A stretch of 40,440 nt of DNA from Sideroxyarcus sp045866275 (GCA_045866275.1 BAAFRX010000020.1:1-40440); one strand, 5' to 3'. Positions 33,713 through 39,085 are shown, counted from the first letter of the stretch. The notes: generated by a model from the letters alone, not told the origin. Numbers and translations are program-made.

Positions 33713-34383
33713 AACGCGCAGTCGTATTGCTGTCGGGCGGTCTGGATTCGGCCACGGTGTTGGCCATGGCGCGGGAACAGGGGTTTCAGTGCCACGCCCT
33801 GAGCGTGGACTACGGGCAACGCCATCATGCCGAGCTGGCGGCGGCACAGCGCGTCGCCAGAGTGCTCGGCGCCCATCAGCACCGGGTGATTCGGGTCGAT
33901 CTGACCGCTTTTGGCGGGTCGGCGCTGACCGACGCCAATATTGCGGTGCCGGAACAGGCCAGCGCCGGCATCCCGCTCACCTATGTGCCCGCACGCAACA
34001 CCATCATGCTGTCGCTGGCGCTGGCCTGGGCCGAAGTGTTGCAGGCGCAGGACATCTTCATCGGGGTCAACGCCGTGGACTACTCCGGTTATCCCGATTG
34101 CCGTCCCGAATTCGTGCAGGCTTTCGAGCACATGGCGAATCTGGCCACCAAGGCGGCTGTCGAAGGCAGGCGGCTTACCCTGCATGCGCCGCTGCTCGAA
34201 TTGAGCAAAGCAGAAATCATCCGGCAAGGGATGCAACTGGGGGTCGATTATGCGCAAACGGTCTCCTGTTACCAGGCGACCGAACAGGGGCTTGCCTGCG
34301 GTCGCTGCGATTCCTGTCGCCTGCGCCGTGAAGGATTCGCAGCGGCTGGAATCCCCGATCCCACGCGGTATTGCGAGGGTTGA
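33709..34383 (+). CDS. queC: 7-cyano-7-deazaguanine synthase QueC
   Basis: The 224-residue ATP-dependent amidase/nitrile synthase makes preQ0 from the QueE product. The PP-loop AVVLLSGGLDSATVLAMA (SGGxDS), ALSVDYGQRHHAELAAAQRV and the zinc site C-terminus CGRCDSCRLRREGF are present, together with YVPARNTIMLSLALAWAEV. Length is typical. It is the last gene before a tRNA promoter; no terminator was recognised between queC and the tRNAs. Confidence 0.97.
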   Translation: MKRAVVLLSGGLDSATVLAMAREQGFQCHALSVDYGQRHHAELAAAQRVARVLGAHQHRVIRVDLTAFGGSALTDANIAVPEQASAGIPLTYVPARNTIMLSLALAWAEVLQAQDIFIGVNAVDYSGYPDCRPEFVQAFEHMANLATKAAVEGRRLTLHAPLLELSKAEIIRQGMQLGVDYAQTVSCYQATEQGLACGRCDSCRLRREGFAAAGIPDPTRYCEG

Positions 34384-34398
34384 ATGGCGTCCGCCGGT

Positions 34399-34426
34399 TT
34401 GACACCCCGGCCTTAATCCGTATAAT
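34399..34426 (+). promoter_or_regulatory. Sigma-70 promoter of the tRNA-Lys/tRNA-Thr unit
   Basis: TTGACA, 16 bases, TATAAT: both hexamers are perfect. The -10 ends 14 bases before tRNA-Lys, and the discriminator is GC-rich (GCGCGC), as in stringently controlled stable-RNA promoters. Confidence 0.9.
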
Positions 34427-34440
34427 GCGCGCTCTTTTTG

Positions 34441-34516
34441 GGGTCGGTAGCTCAGCCGGTAGAGCAGCGGACTTTTAATCCGTTGGTCGCGAGTTCGAAT
34501 CTCGCCCGACCCACCA
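34441..34516 (+). tRNA. tRNA-Lys (anticodon UUU)
   Basis: 76 nt with encoded CCA. GGGTCGG pairs with CCGACCC in the acceptor stem; the D arm is TAGCTCAGCCGGTAGAGC; the anticodon arm has CGGACTTTTAATCCG, with loop CTTTTAA and anticodon TTT; the T arm is GCGAGTTCGAATCTCGC. It closely resembles E. coli tRNA-Lys. Its 3' half, from the first base of the anticodon loop, is duplicated at 36061-36116. Confidence 0.97.
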
Positions 34517-34527
34517 GTTTCAACCTA

Positions 34528-34603
34528 GCCGCTTTAGCTCAGTTGGTAGAGCAACCGCCTTGTAAGCGGTAGGTCGTCAGTTCGAATCCGACAAGCGGCA
34601 CCA
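34528..34603 (+). tRNA. tRNA-Thr (anticodon UGU)
   Basis: 76 nt with encoded CCA. GCCGCTT pairs with AAGCGGC; the anticodon arm ACCGCCTTGTAAGCGGT has loop CTTGTAA and anticodon TGT; the T arm is GTCAGTTCGAATCCGAC with the A-C mismatch also seen in E. coli tRNA-Thr. It is 11 bases after tRNA-Lys in the same transcript. Confidence 0.97.
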
Positions 34604-34608
34604 TTCAA

Positions 34609-34640
34609 ATGAAGCCCTGTAGAAATACGGGGCTTTATTC
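34609..34640 (+). terminator. Terminator of the tRNA unit
   Basis: AAGCCCTG, a TAGAAATA loop and CGGGGCTT, followed by TATTCTTTG. It lies just after tRNA-Thr and overlaps the stop codon of an integrase remnant on the other strand. One imperfect base pair near the loop. Confidence 0.75.
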
Positions 34641-34796
34641 TTTGTTGGCGATCGTAGCCGAATCGTAGCCAATCATCGCAGAATCCAACCGAGCCGCAGC
34701 CGCTGCAAGATGGTCTGATGCAAGGTGAGCATAGCTTTCCACCATTGCGCCTGGCTTCCAGCGAGACTTTAAGCCTGTCTTGGTATTCTTGAGCTT
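34635..34796 (-). pseudogene. Tyrosine-type integrase, C-terminal remnant
   Basis: The minus strand carries an open frame of about 53 codons ending in TAA at 34635. It includes SRWKPGAMVESYAHLASDHL then AAAAARLD, the C-terminal box of phage/ICE tyrosine recombinases in which the Tyr of ESYAHL is the nucleophile. Everything upstream (the Arg-His-Arg catalytic residues) is missing; the frame hits a stop at 34797 where a TIR-like remnant takes over. It lies 32 bases from the 3' end of tRNA-Thr, the expected place for an integrase of an element that uses a tRNA gene as attB. It must be inactive. Confidence 0.7.
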
Positions 34797-35106
34797 TTAC
34801 ACCATCGACGACGAAATCCTCAAGGTGATCGAAGGTTCCGGCTTGTTGATTGCCGATCTGACCTTTGGTAACCGCAACGTCTATCACGAGATCGGCTATC
34901 TGATGGGTATAAATCGTGGCAAAGGATTGGAGCAGGATAATTTCATCCTCATCGCCGACAAGAAGGCACGTGGCGAAGAGTTGGAGAAAGATGTCGGCTT
35001 CAATCTTAAGAGCTGGCAGCAATTGCGATTTGAGAGCACGCGGCAGCTTAAGGATGGGCTCACCGAATCCTTGAAAAGGTACTACAAGTTGAATGGCGTT
35101 AAATGA
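34780..35106 (+). pseudogene. TIR-like / nucleoside deoxyribosyltransferase-like domain protein, N-terminally truncated
   Basis: A 108-residue open frame whose best start is a TTG. The core IIEGSGLLIADLTFGNRNVY-like stretch (VIEGSGLLIADLT then NVYHEIGYLMG, residues about 16-41) matches the fold of small TIR-like/nucleoside 2-deoxyribosyltransferase-like domains found in several anti-phage and stress proteins. It starts mid-fold: the expected first strand and P-loop-like segment are missing, and the frame opens directly at the integrase remnant. The C-terminus (LTESLKRYYKLNGVK) looks natural. I read it as the tail of a longer gene; a small free-standing protein cannot be excluded. Confidence 0.55.
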
Positions 35107-35146
35107 TAAAGCGCGTGCACACCGTCCCAATTTCAATTCGCTAAAA

Positions 35147-35163
35147 CTAATCCAATGGATTAG
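35147..35163 (+). promoter_or_regulatory. Operator of the HigBA-like module
   Basis: CTAATCC, AAT, GGATTAG: 7-bp perfect arms. It overlaps TAGAAT (35161-35166), a candidate -10 ending six bases before the toxin GTG. An autorepressor site for the antitoxin is the natural reading; no -35 is recognised. Confidence 0.7.
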
Positions 35164-35172
35164 AATGCTCCC

Positions 35173-35508
35173 GTGATTACGATTGCCGAAGTGCCGGAAT
35201 ATATTCGCCAAGCGGAAAAGCTGATGACCGTCGAGGAGCGTCAGGACATTGTGAGTTATCTGGCCGCACATCCGAAGTCAGGTGATCTAATCGAAGGTGC
35301 GGGCGGTATTCGCAAAATACGCTGGGGTAGAGGTGGCCGCGGTAAAAGCGGCGGGGTGCGGGTGATCTACTACTACCACAGCGAATTGATGCCGCTTTAT
35401 CTGCTGGCATTGTTCGCCAAGAACGAGCAGGCGAATTTAAGCAAGGCCGACCGCAACGGATTGGCGAAGTTGGTCGATGTATTGGTGGCAACCTGGATTG
35501 AGAGGTGA
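35173..35508 (+). CDS. RelE/HigB-family toxin
   Basis: A 111-residue small basic protein of the RelE/ParE superfamily (HigB-like), expected to cut ribosome-bound mRNA. Visible features are EYIRQAEKLMTVEERQDIVS at the N-terminus, the strand-rich GGIRKIRWGRGGRGKSGGVR then VIYYYHSELMPLYLLALFAK, and a C-terminal helix. The RGGRGKSGGVRVIYYY segment supplies the basic catalytic patch typical of this group. The start is GTG at 35173; there is no Shine-Dalgarno sequence and a -10 hexamer ends six bases upstream, so the mRNA may be leaderless. The antitoxin gene begins four bases after the stop, the toxin-first order of higBA. Confidence 0.87.
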   Translation: MITIAEVPEYIRQAEKLMTVEERQDIVSYLAAHPKSGDLIEGAGGIRKIRWGRGGRGKSGGVRVIYYYHSELMPLYLLALFAKNEQANLSKADRNGLAKLVDVLVATWIER

Positions 35509-35511
35509 GTT

Positions 35512-35796
35512 ATGGGAAAAGCTTTTGACAGTATCGCGCGTGGATTGAATGAAGCGATTTCGCATGCGAAAGGTGCGAAGGTCGCCGTGAAAACTTACAC
35601 GCCGGAAGAGGTGGATGTTTCTGCATTGCGTCGCCGTATGGGCATGACGCAAGAACAATTCGCCGCACGGTTTGGGTTTTCTGTTGCGACCTTGCGCCAT
35701 TGGGAGCGTGGAGATCGTTCACCGCAGGGGGCCTCGTTGGTGTTGCTGAACGTCATCAAGCGCGCACCAGATGCGGTGCAAGCGGCATTGAACTGA
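35512..35796 (+). CDS. HigA-like XRE-family antitoxin
   Basis: A 94-residue helix-turn-helix protein. The HTH is MTQEQFAARFGFSVATLRHW, residues 45-64, followed by ERGDRSPQGASLVLLNVIKR, the standard tail of this antitoxin group. The N-terminal 40 residues (ARGLNEAISHAKGAKVAVKT) are the toxin-contacting part. It overlaps the toxin as a two-gene operon with a GAGG ribosome site and presumably binds the palindrome at 35147-35163. Confidence 0.92.
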   Translation: MGKAFDSIARGLNEAISHAKGAKVAVKTYTPEEVDVSALRRRMGMTQEQFAARFGFSVATLRHWERGDRSPQGASLVLLNVIKRAPDAVQAALN

Positions 35797-35837
35797 TCCG
35801 AGAAGCGCACAAATGCTGTGCAATTGTGAGGCACGGT

Positions 35838-35870
35838 CTCAGACTGAATAAACCAGACTGAGGGATTTTT
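35838..35870 (+). terminator. Probable terminator after the HigBA-like module
   Basis: CTCAGACTG, AATAAAC, CAGACTGAG: arms complementary except a central A-A mismatch, followed by GGATTTTT. It lies 41 bases after the antitoxin stop. Confidence 0.65.
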
Positions 35871-36060
35871 AACCGTCACACCAGCGTTGCTCGTGTGCAA
35901 AGTCGGTGCAGACTTGCGCAGCAAGACTGCGTGGGCGTAGCCAAAACGTATTTGTTTTAACGAAAATTCTAGTGCTAGTAAGCTTTTTGTAGCTGCCAAG
36001 CAAACATTGCGGATGATGCAAAGCATTGATAAATAATAATTAAGCAATCGGCGGCTTCGG
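35871..36060. other. Non-coding stretch before the tRNA-Lys fragment
   Basis: No open frame worth calling and no recognised RNA. Composition turns AT-rich (35960-36050, e.g. TGATAAATAATAATTAAG) just before the duplicated tRNA 3' half, as in the attachment arms of integrative elements. Together with the terminator this accounts for the 265-base gap between the antitoxin and the tRNA fragment. Confidence 0.5.
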
Positions 36061-36116
36061 CTTTTAATCCGTTGGTCGCGAGTTCGAATCTCGCCCGACC
36101 CACCAGTTTCAACCTA
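36061..36116 (+). repeat. Duplicate of the tRNA-Lys 3' half (attachment-site-like 56-bp direct repeat)
   Basis: Bases 36061-36116 are identical to 34472-34527. The repeat begins at the first base of the tRNA-Lys anticodon loop (CTTTTAATCC) and ends at the base immediately before tRNA-Thr, so it includes 11 spacer bases past the CCA. Starting at the anticodon loop is a known crossover position of tRNA-targeting integrases. Beyond it the sequence runs straight into a DotA/TraY-type coding remnant instead of tRNA-Thr. It is a tRNA fragment, not a functional gene. Confidence 0.95.
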
Positions 36117-36627
36117 CCTCTTCCTGCTGCAGGTGTTCCTGCGGCCGATCTTGATGGTGATCGGATTCGTGTTCTCGATCATCGTGATGGAAGTGATGGG
36201 GAAATTCTTCTTCTCCACGTTAGCGCTGGCGATGCATGATGCGAGCACGATCTCCCATATCTTCGACCTGGTGGGGATTGTTGTTGCGGTCGGAGTGTTC
36301 TTTACCACCTCGGTGATGATCGTGAACCTGTCGGTCAATCTGATACACTTGATCCCGGACACCGCCCTGCAGTGGCTCGGATCCCACACGCAGAGCTCAA
36401 GCGCGGGTAACCGTGCAGGTGAGAATTTCACGTCCGTGGCGACAGGGGGGACGGCTGCAGGACGGGATATCATGGGCGGCGCGATGCAGAAGAGTCGGCA
36501 TCGCAAGGATACGGCCGCCGCGAGTGCGCAGCGTGAACGATCCATGGCGGCTGACGAAAGAAGGCACGGCGATATGATAGCGGCGATTGCTGGGCAGACG
36601 ACATCTGGTGCTCGACGCGGCGTCTGA
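36117..36627 (+). pseudogene. DotA/TraY-family conjugation protein, C-terminal remnant
   Basis: The frame is open back into the tRNA repeat and reads LFLLQVFLRPILMVIGFVFS and a further hydrophobic helix, then a second membrane helix (GIVVAVGVFFTTSVMIVNLS), NLIHLIPDTALQWLGSH and a Gly/Ser/Ala-rich hydrophilic tail. That order, RP-x-L-M-x-x-G-F followed by LI-x-L-P-D-x-L-x-W, is the C-terminal pattern of DotA/TraY inner-membrane proteins of IncI-type (type IVB) transfer systems, normally 700-1000 residues. Only about 168 residues remain; the N-terminal part is missing exactly at the tRNA junction. A GTG at 36133 is a possible internal start. Confidence 0.6.
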
Positions 36628-36677
36628 TTCCTCCCTGACTCAGGGCTTATGAATACGATGTCTGCTTACTACTAACC

Positions 36678-36714
36678 GTAATTGTTGGGCTGGACGCCTA
36701 TAATCAACAATTAC
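36678..36714 (+). promoter_or_regulatory. 10-bp inverted repeat enclosing a -10 hexamer
   Basis: GTAATTGTTG at 36678-36687 is exactly inverted as CAACAATTAC at 36705-36714. A perfect TATAAT (36699-36704) lies directly against the right arm. No good -35 is seen. It is placed to regulate the paralog gene at 36762, 48 bases downstream. A 15-bp direct repeat (ACGATGTCTGCTTAC at 36655 and 36725) brackets it. Confidence 0.65.
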
Positions 36715-36737
36715 TAGCGCGCAGACGATGTCTGCTT

Positions 36738-36797
36738 ACATGCTTACATAAAGGAGGGAATATGAGTAATCAATTGTTGACCGGCCTGGTGATGGGC
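36738..36797 (+). repeat. 60-bp repeat copy 1: ribosome site and start of the first paralog
   Basis: Identical to 37293-37352. It contains TGCTTACATAAAGGAGGG, the start codon at 36762 and the first twelve codons (SNQLLTGLVMG). Confidence 0.95.
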
Positions 36798-37214
36798 AAA
36801 CTGCTCGGTGGTGGTGACAAGACTGCCGAGATCGCAGCGGAGGGGCGCGCAACGCGAGCTGCGATGGACGCAGATATGGCGCGGTCATCTGCTGCGAATT
36901 CACACAACACTGCACTCGCTATTGTGGGTGTGCTCAATAAAGAGCGGAAAGAAAATGGCAACTGGCGCCGTTATGCCAATCGTCTGCGTGCGAACCTGAA
37001 CGCCCGCAAGATGAGCGAAGCGACCCTGCTGGAAGCCTTGAAGCAGGAGAACATCAACCACCCGCTGGCGACTACACCCGGCTTCGAGGCGCATTTCAAG
37101 GCGGAACTGGAAAAGCAGTACGGGAATATTGATGCAGTCGAGGATCAAGCAATTGACGAATTCAATCGCTCCACTGCCAAGGAAGGCGCTGCCGGACGTG
37201 CTGAAATTGAGTAA
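36762..37214 (+). CDS. Unrecognised protein, paralog 1 of a tandem family
   Basis: A 150-residue protein of unknown function with a strong AAGGAGGG ribosome site. It has a short hydrophobic Gly-rich N-terminus (MSNQLLTGLVMGKLLGGGDK), an Ala/Arg-rich helical middle and a C-terminal module RLRANLNARKMSEATLLEAL then KQENINHPLATTPGFEAHFK (residues about 74-118), ending in an acidic tail. No signal peptide or membrane segment is convincing. Paralog 2 follows 102 bases downstream and a third copy of the C-terminal module lies at 38717. The neighbouring DotA/TraY remnant suggests that the family came with a conjugative element. I do not recognise it from any named family. Confidence 0.8.
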   Translation: MSNQLLTGLVMGKLLGGGDKTAEIAAEGRATRAAMDADMARSSAANSHNTALAIVGVLNKERKENGNWRRYANRLRANLNARKMSEATLLEALKQENINHPLATTPGFEAHFKAELEKQYGNIDAVEDQAIDEFNRSTAKEGAAGRAEIE

Positions 37215-37270
37215 GTAAGGAAGCGAAGCTTCCGCGCTAGTGAGCGTCCTGTACGCGAACGGCTAGGAAG
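37207..37270 (+). repeat. Intergenic repeat unit 1 with GGAAGC-GAA-GCTTCC hairpin
   Basis: TTGAGTAAGTAAGGAAGCGA... (28 bp, 37207-37234) is identical to 37747-37774 and holds a perfect 6-bp hairpin with a GAA loop (37219-37233). The following 32 bp (37239-37270, including GTACGCGAACGG) recur at 37845-37876 with three differences. The unit straddles the paralog 1 stop codon. Confidence 0.85.
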
Positions 37271-37292
37271 TAAGGAGCCTGAAAGGCGACGC

Positions 37293-37352
37293 ACATGCTT
37301 ACATAAAGGAGGGAATATGAGTAATCAATTGTTGACCGGCCTGGTGATGGGC
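37293..37352 (+). repeat. 60-bp repeat copy 2: ribosome site and start of the second paralog
   Basis: Exact copy of 36738-36797, covering the ribosome site, ATG and first codons of paralog 2. Confidence 0.95.
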
Positions 37353-37754
37353 GAGATGCTCAGTGGTGGCGACCGGTCCGCCGAGATCGATGCTAACACG
37401 AGGGCGTATACGGCTCGCTCGCAGGCTGATACGGCGATCGAACTTTTGAAGCGTGAGCGCGAGGAACATGAGCAGACGCACGAAGCCAGGCAAGGCTGGC
37501 GCCAGTATGCCGCCCGCCTGCGGACGAACCTGGAAGCCCGAAAGATGAGCGAAGCGACCTTGCTTGAGGCGTTGAAGAAGGAGAGCGTCAATCATCCGTT
37601 GGCGACTGAGGAAGGTTTTAAGGAACACTTCCAGGCGGAACTGGCGAAGCAGTATGGTGTGGTGGAGATGGATGCCGACCATCAGGCTTTCGACGCTCGC
37701 GAAGAAGCCACCATGCTGAAGCAACGTACCGAAGGGCGTGGCGCGGTTGAGTAA
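37317..37754 (+). CDS. Unrecognised protein, paralog 2 of a tandem family
   Basis: A 145-residue homologue of the upstream protein. The first twelve residues are identical and encoded by identical DNA; then the middle (residues about 22-62) is a different charged helix (ELLKREREEHEQTHEARQGW); then the shared C-terminal module resumes: RLRTNLEARKMSEATLLEAL, KKESVNHPLATEEGFKEHFQ, AELAKQYG. The acidic, helical C-terminus differs again. Constant ends with a replaced middle suggests conversion or recombination between copies. It is followed by the second intergenic repeat unit. Function unknown. Confidence 0.8.
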   Translation: MSNQLLTGLVMGEMLSGGDRSAEIDANTRAYTARSQADTAIELLKREREEHEQTHEARQGWRQYAARLRTNLEARKMSEATLLEALKKESVNHPLATEEGFKEHFQAELAKQYGVVEMDADHQAFDAREEATMLKQRTEGRGAVE

Positions 37755-37876
37755 GTAAGGAAGCGAAGCTTCCGTGCTAGTAACCCGGTAATTGAAGCGA
37801 TAGCGCCGGGTTACGGTTAGGAAACAAGCCCGCCAGGGCGCGTCAGTGAGTGTCTTGTACGCGAACGGTTAGGAAG
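37747..37876 (+). repeat. Intergenic repeat unit 2, with an extra 64-bp hairpin segment
   Basis: The same two blocks as unit 1 (37747-37774 and 37845-37876) are here separated by about 64 extra bases. The extra segment holds a perfect 9-bp inverted repeat, GTAACCCGG (37780-37788) and CCGGGTTAC (37806-37814), around a 17-base loop, and a partial copy of the CGGTTAGGAA.CAAG end block. Confidence 0.85.
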
Positions 37877-37914
37877 CAAGCGTGATCGCCGCAATTTCAG
37901 AGTGGAGTGATCTG

Positions 37915-38181
37915 ATGAAAGTTCTTGGGAGATCGAGTGAGCCGGTTCTTGGGGTGGCTTCGGAAGATAGGCTGAAGCGCGGATGCGCGTTCAATGAATC
38001 TTTGCAGTCATTTTTCCCCGCTGGAAGGGTTGGATATATACCCAAGGGTGTGTACCGATTCAAAACCCACGCCGATGCGAATGCCCACCAGGATGACTGT
38101 CTTGCTATCCATATGGCGCAGCTGTCGCTGAAGCGTTCGGCGCGATCGCATGAACCAATGGATGTGCCATCCTCCCGATGA
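37915..38181 (+). CDS. Small protein partnered with a nucleotidyltransferase
   Basis: An 88-residue protein with conserved-looking blocks EDRLKRGCAFNESLQSFF and IPKGVYRFKTHADANAHQDD. From memory, small proteins with an (F/I)-P-x-G-V-Y-R-F-(K/R)-T-H-x-x-A block often sit directly upstream of stand-alone nucleotidyltransferase genes, which would make this the putative partner in a toxin-antitoxin-like pair; this is inference. I choose the ATG at 37915 with GGAG seven bases upstream, over a GTG at 37882 at the end of the repeat unit. Its stop overlaps the next start (ATGA). Confidence 0.75.
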   Translation: MKVLGRSSEPVLGVASEDRLKRGCAFNESLQSFFPAGRVGYIPKGVYRFKTHADANAHQDDCLAIHMAQLSLKRSARSHEPMDVPSSR

Positions 38182-38717
38182 GTGATACCGCCAGACCGGC
38201 CACGCTTGCCGATTTGAAGATGCTCGCCAAATCGCTGAATGACAACGGCGTGGATTATCTGTTGATCGGCGGTTATGCATTGTTTGCTCACGGCTATGAG
38301 AGAGCAACAACCGACATTGATCTTCTTGTTCCGGCGACGATCGAGGTTGGGGAGAAAATAAAAAAAGCCCTTCTCGTGCTACCGGAGAAAGTTGCTGCCG
38401 AAATTGATGTGTCATGGTTTCAGCAGGGTGGCACTATCAGGGTCGGGGATGAAATCGTTGTTGATTTGTTGTTCAATGCGGCAGGGCAAACGTACGACTC
38501 ACTGCTGAAATATCAAGAGATCATTGATGTTGATGGCATGCAAATCCGGACCGTATCGCTTGAAGCCCTACTATTGACAAAACAAACCGTACGAGAGAAG
38601 GATGTTCAGGACAGGTTGATATTGGAGAGGGCGATTCAGTATATGAATGAACACCCAAATATTTGCCCATCCTGTGGGATGGCTCCGTGCATCTGTCAGT
38701 CGCCCCACAGGGGGTGA
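38178..38717 (+). CDS. Nucleotidyltransferase-fold protein (AbiEii/MNT-like)
   Basis: A 179-residue protein with the nucleotidyltransferase signature YLLIGGYALFAHGYERATTD then IDLLV (residues about 27-51): the GG, and two Asp of TDID that bind metal. A third acidic residue is likely in EIVVDLLFNA. It ends in a Cys-rich segment (CPSCGMAPCICQ) that may bind zinc. Relatives act as toxins that add nucleotides to tRNA or as AMP-transferring antitoxins; which applies here is unknown. It overlaps the small upstream gene by four bases and its stop overlaps the ATG of a truncated third paralog (TGATG). Confidence 0.85.
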   Translation: MSDTARPATLADLKMLAKSLNDNGVDYLLIGGYALFAHGYERATTDIDLLVPATIEVGEKIKKALLVLPEKVAAEIDVSWFQQGGTIRVGDEIVVDLLFNAAGQTYDSLLKYQEIIDVDGMQIRTVSLEALLLTKQTVREKDVQDRLILERAIQYMNEHPNICPSCGMAPCICQSPHRG

Positions 38718-38860
38718 TGCTGAACCTGAACGCCCGCAAGATGAGCGAGGCCGCCCTGCTGGAGGCGTTGAAGCAGGAGAACGTCAAGAATCCGCTGGCG
38801 ACTGCGGATGGGTTTGAGGCGCAATACAAGGCGGAGTTTGCGTATTTCGGAGCATCGTGA
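38717..38860 (+). pseudogene. Third copy of the paralog family, C-terminal module only
   Basis: 47 codons, MLNLNARKMSEAALLEALKQ, then ENVKNPLATADGFEAQYKAE, matching residues about 78-118 of paralogs 1 and 2. Both the N-terminal two-thirds and the acidic tail are missing. The last six residues (AYFGAS) are encoded by a 23-bp repeat array that begins there, so an IS end probably cut it. The ATG overlaps the nucleotidyltransferase stop, so it may still be translated. Confidence 0.75.
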
Positions 38861-38966
38861 CCGGTCATTTCGCTAAGTCGTGACCGGTGATTTCGGTCTA
38901 TCGTGACCGGCTGTTTCGCTAACTCGTGACCGATTTCGGGTGGCGAGCGAAATGAGCGGTCACGAG
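38838..38966. mobile_element. 23-bp repeat array, likely an IS21-type transposon end
   Basis: TCGTGACCG recurs at 38855, 38878, 38901 and 38924, an exact 23-bp period, each followed by N-N-x-TTTCG-type sequence (unit 1: TCGTGACCGGTCATTTCGCT). A fifth unit is inverted at 38943-38965 (CGGTCACGA at 38957). A half unit, TGCGTATTTCGGAGCA (38839-38854), precedes the first. IS21-family elements carry multiple repeats of this sort at their ends and begin with TG. No transposase genes are present, so this is a solo end, a remnant, or two facing ends after internal deletion. Confidence 0.6.
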
Positions 38967-39085
38967 TGCTGATGTCTCCCTTGTCCGCGCGTATTAGTTT
39001 TTGATCTGCCGGTCGCGGGAGCGCCGGCAATAATGAGTATGGTGAATGATGGTGTGGCGGGGGTTGCAGGGGAATTTCAGGGCGT

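Noticed and set aside
36678..36745. The inverted repeats before paralog 1 as an integron attC site.
   Set aside because: No RYYYAAC/GTTRRRY core pair could be placed at the ends, and no integron integrase is present.
38855..38932. The 23-bp periodic units as a CRISPR array.
   Set aside because: The period equals the whole unit with no unique spacers, units diverge, one is inverted and no cas genes are present.
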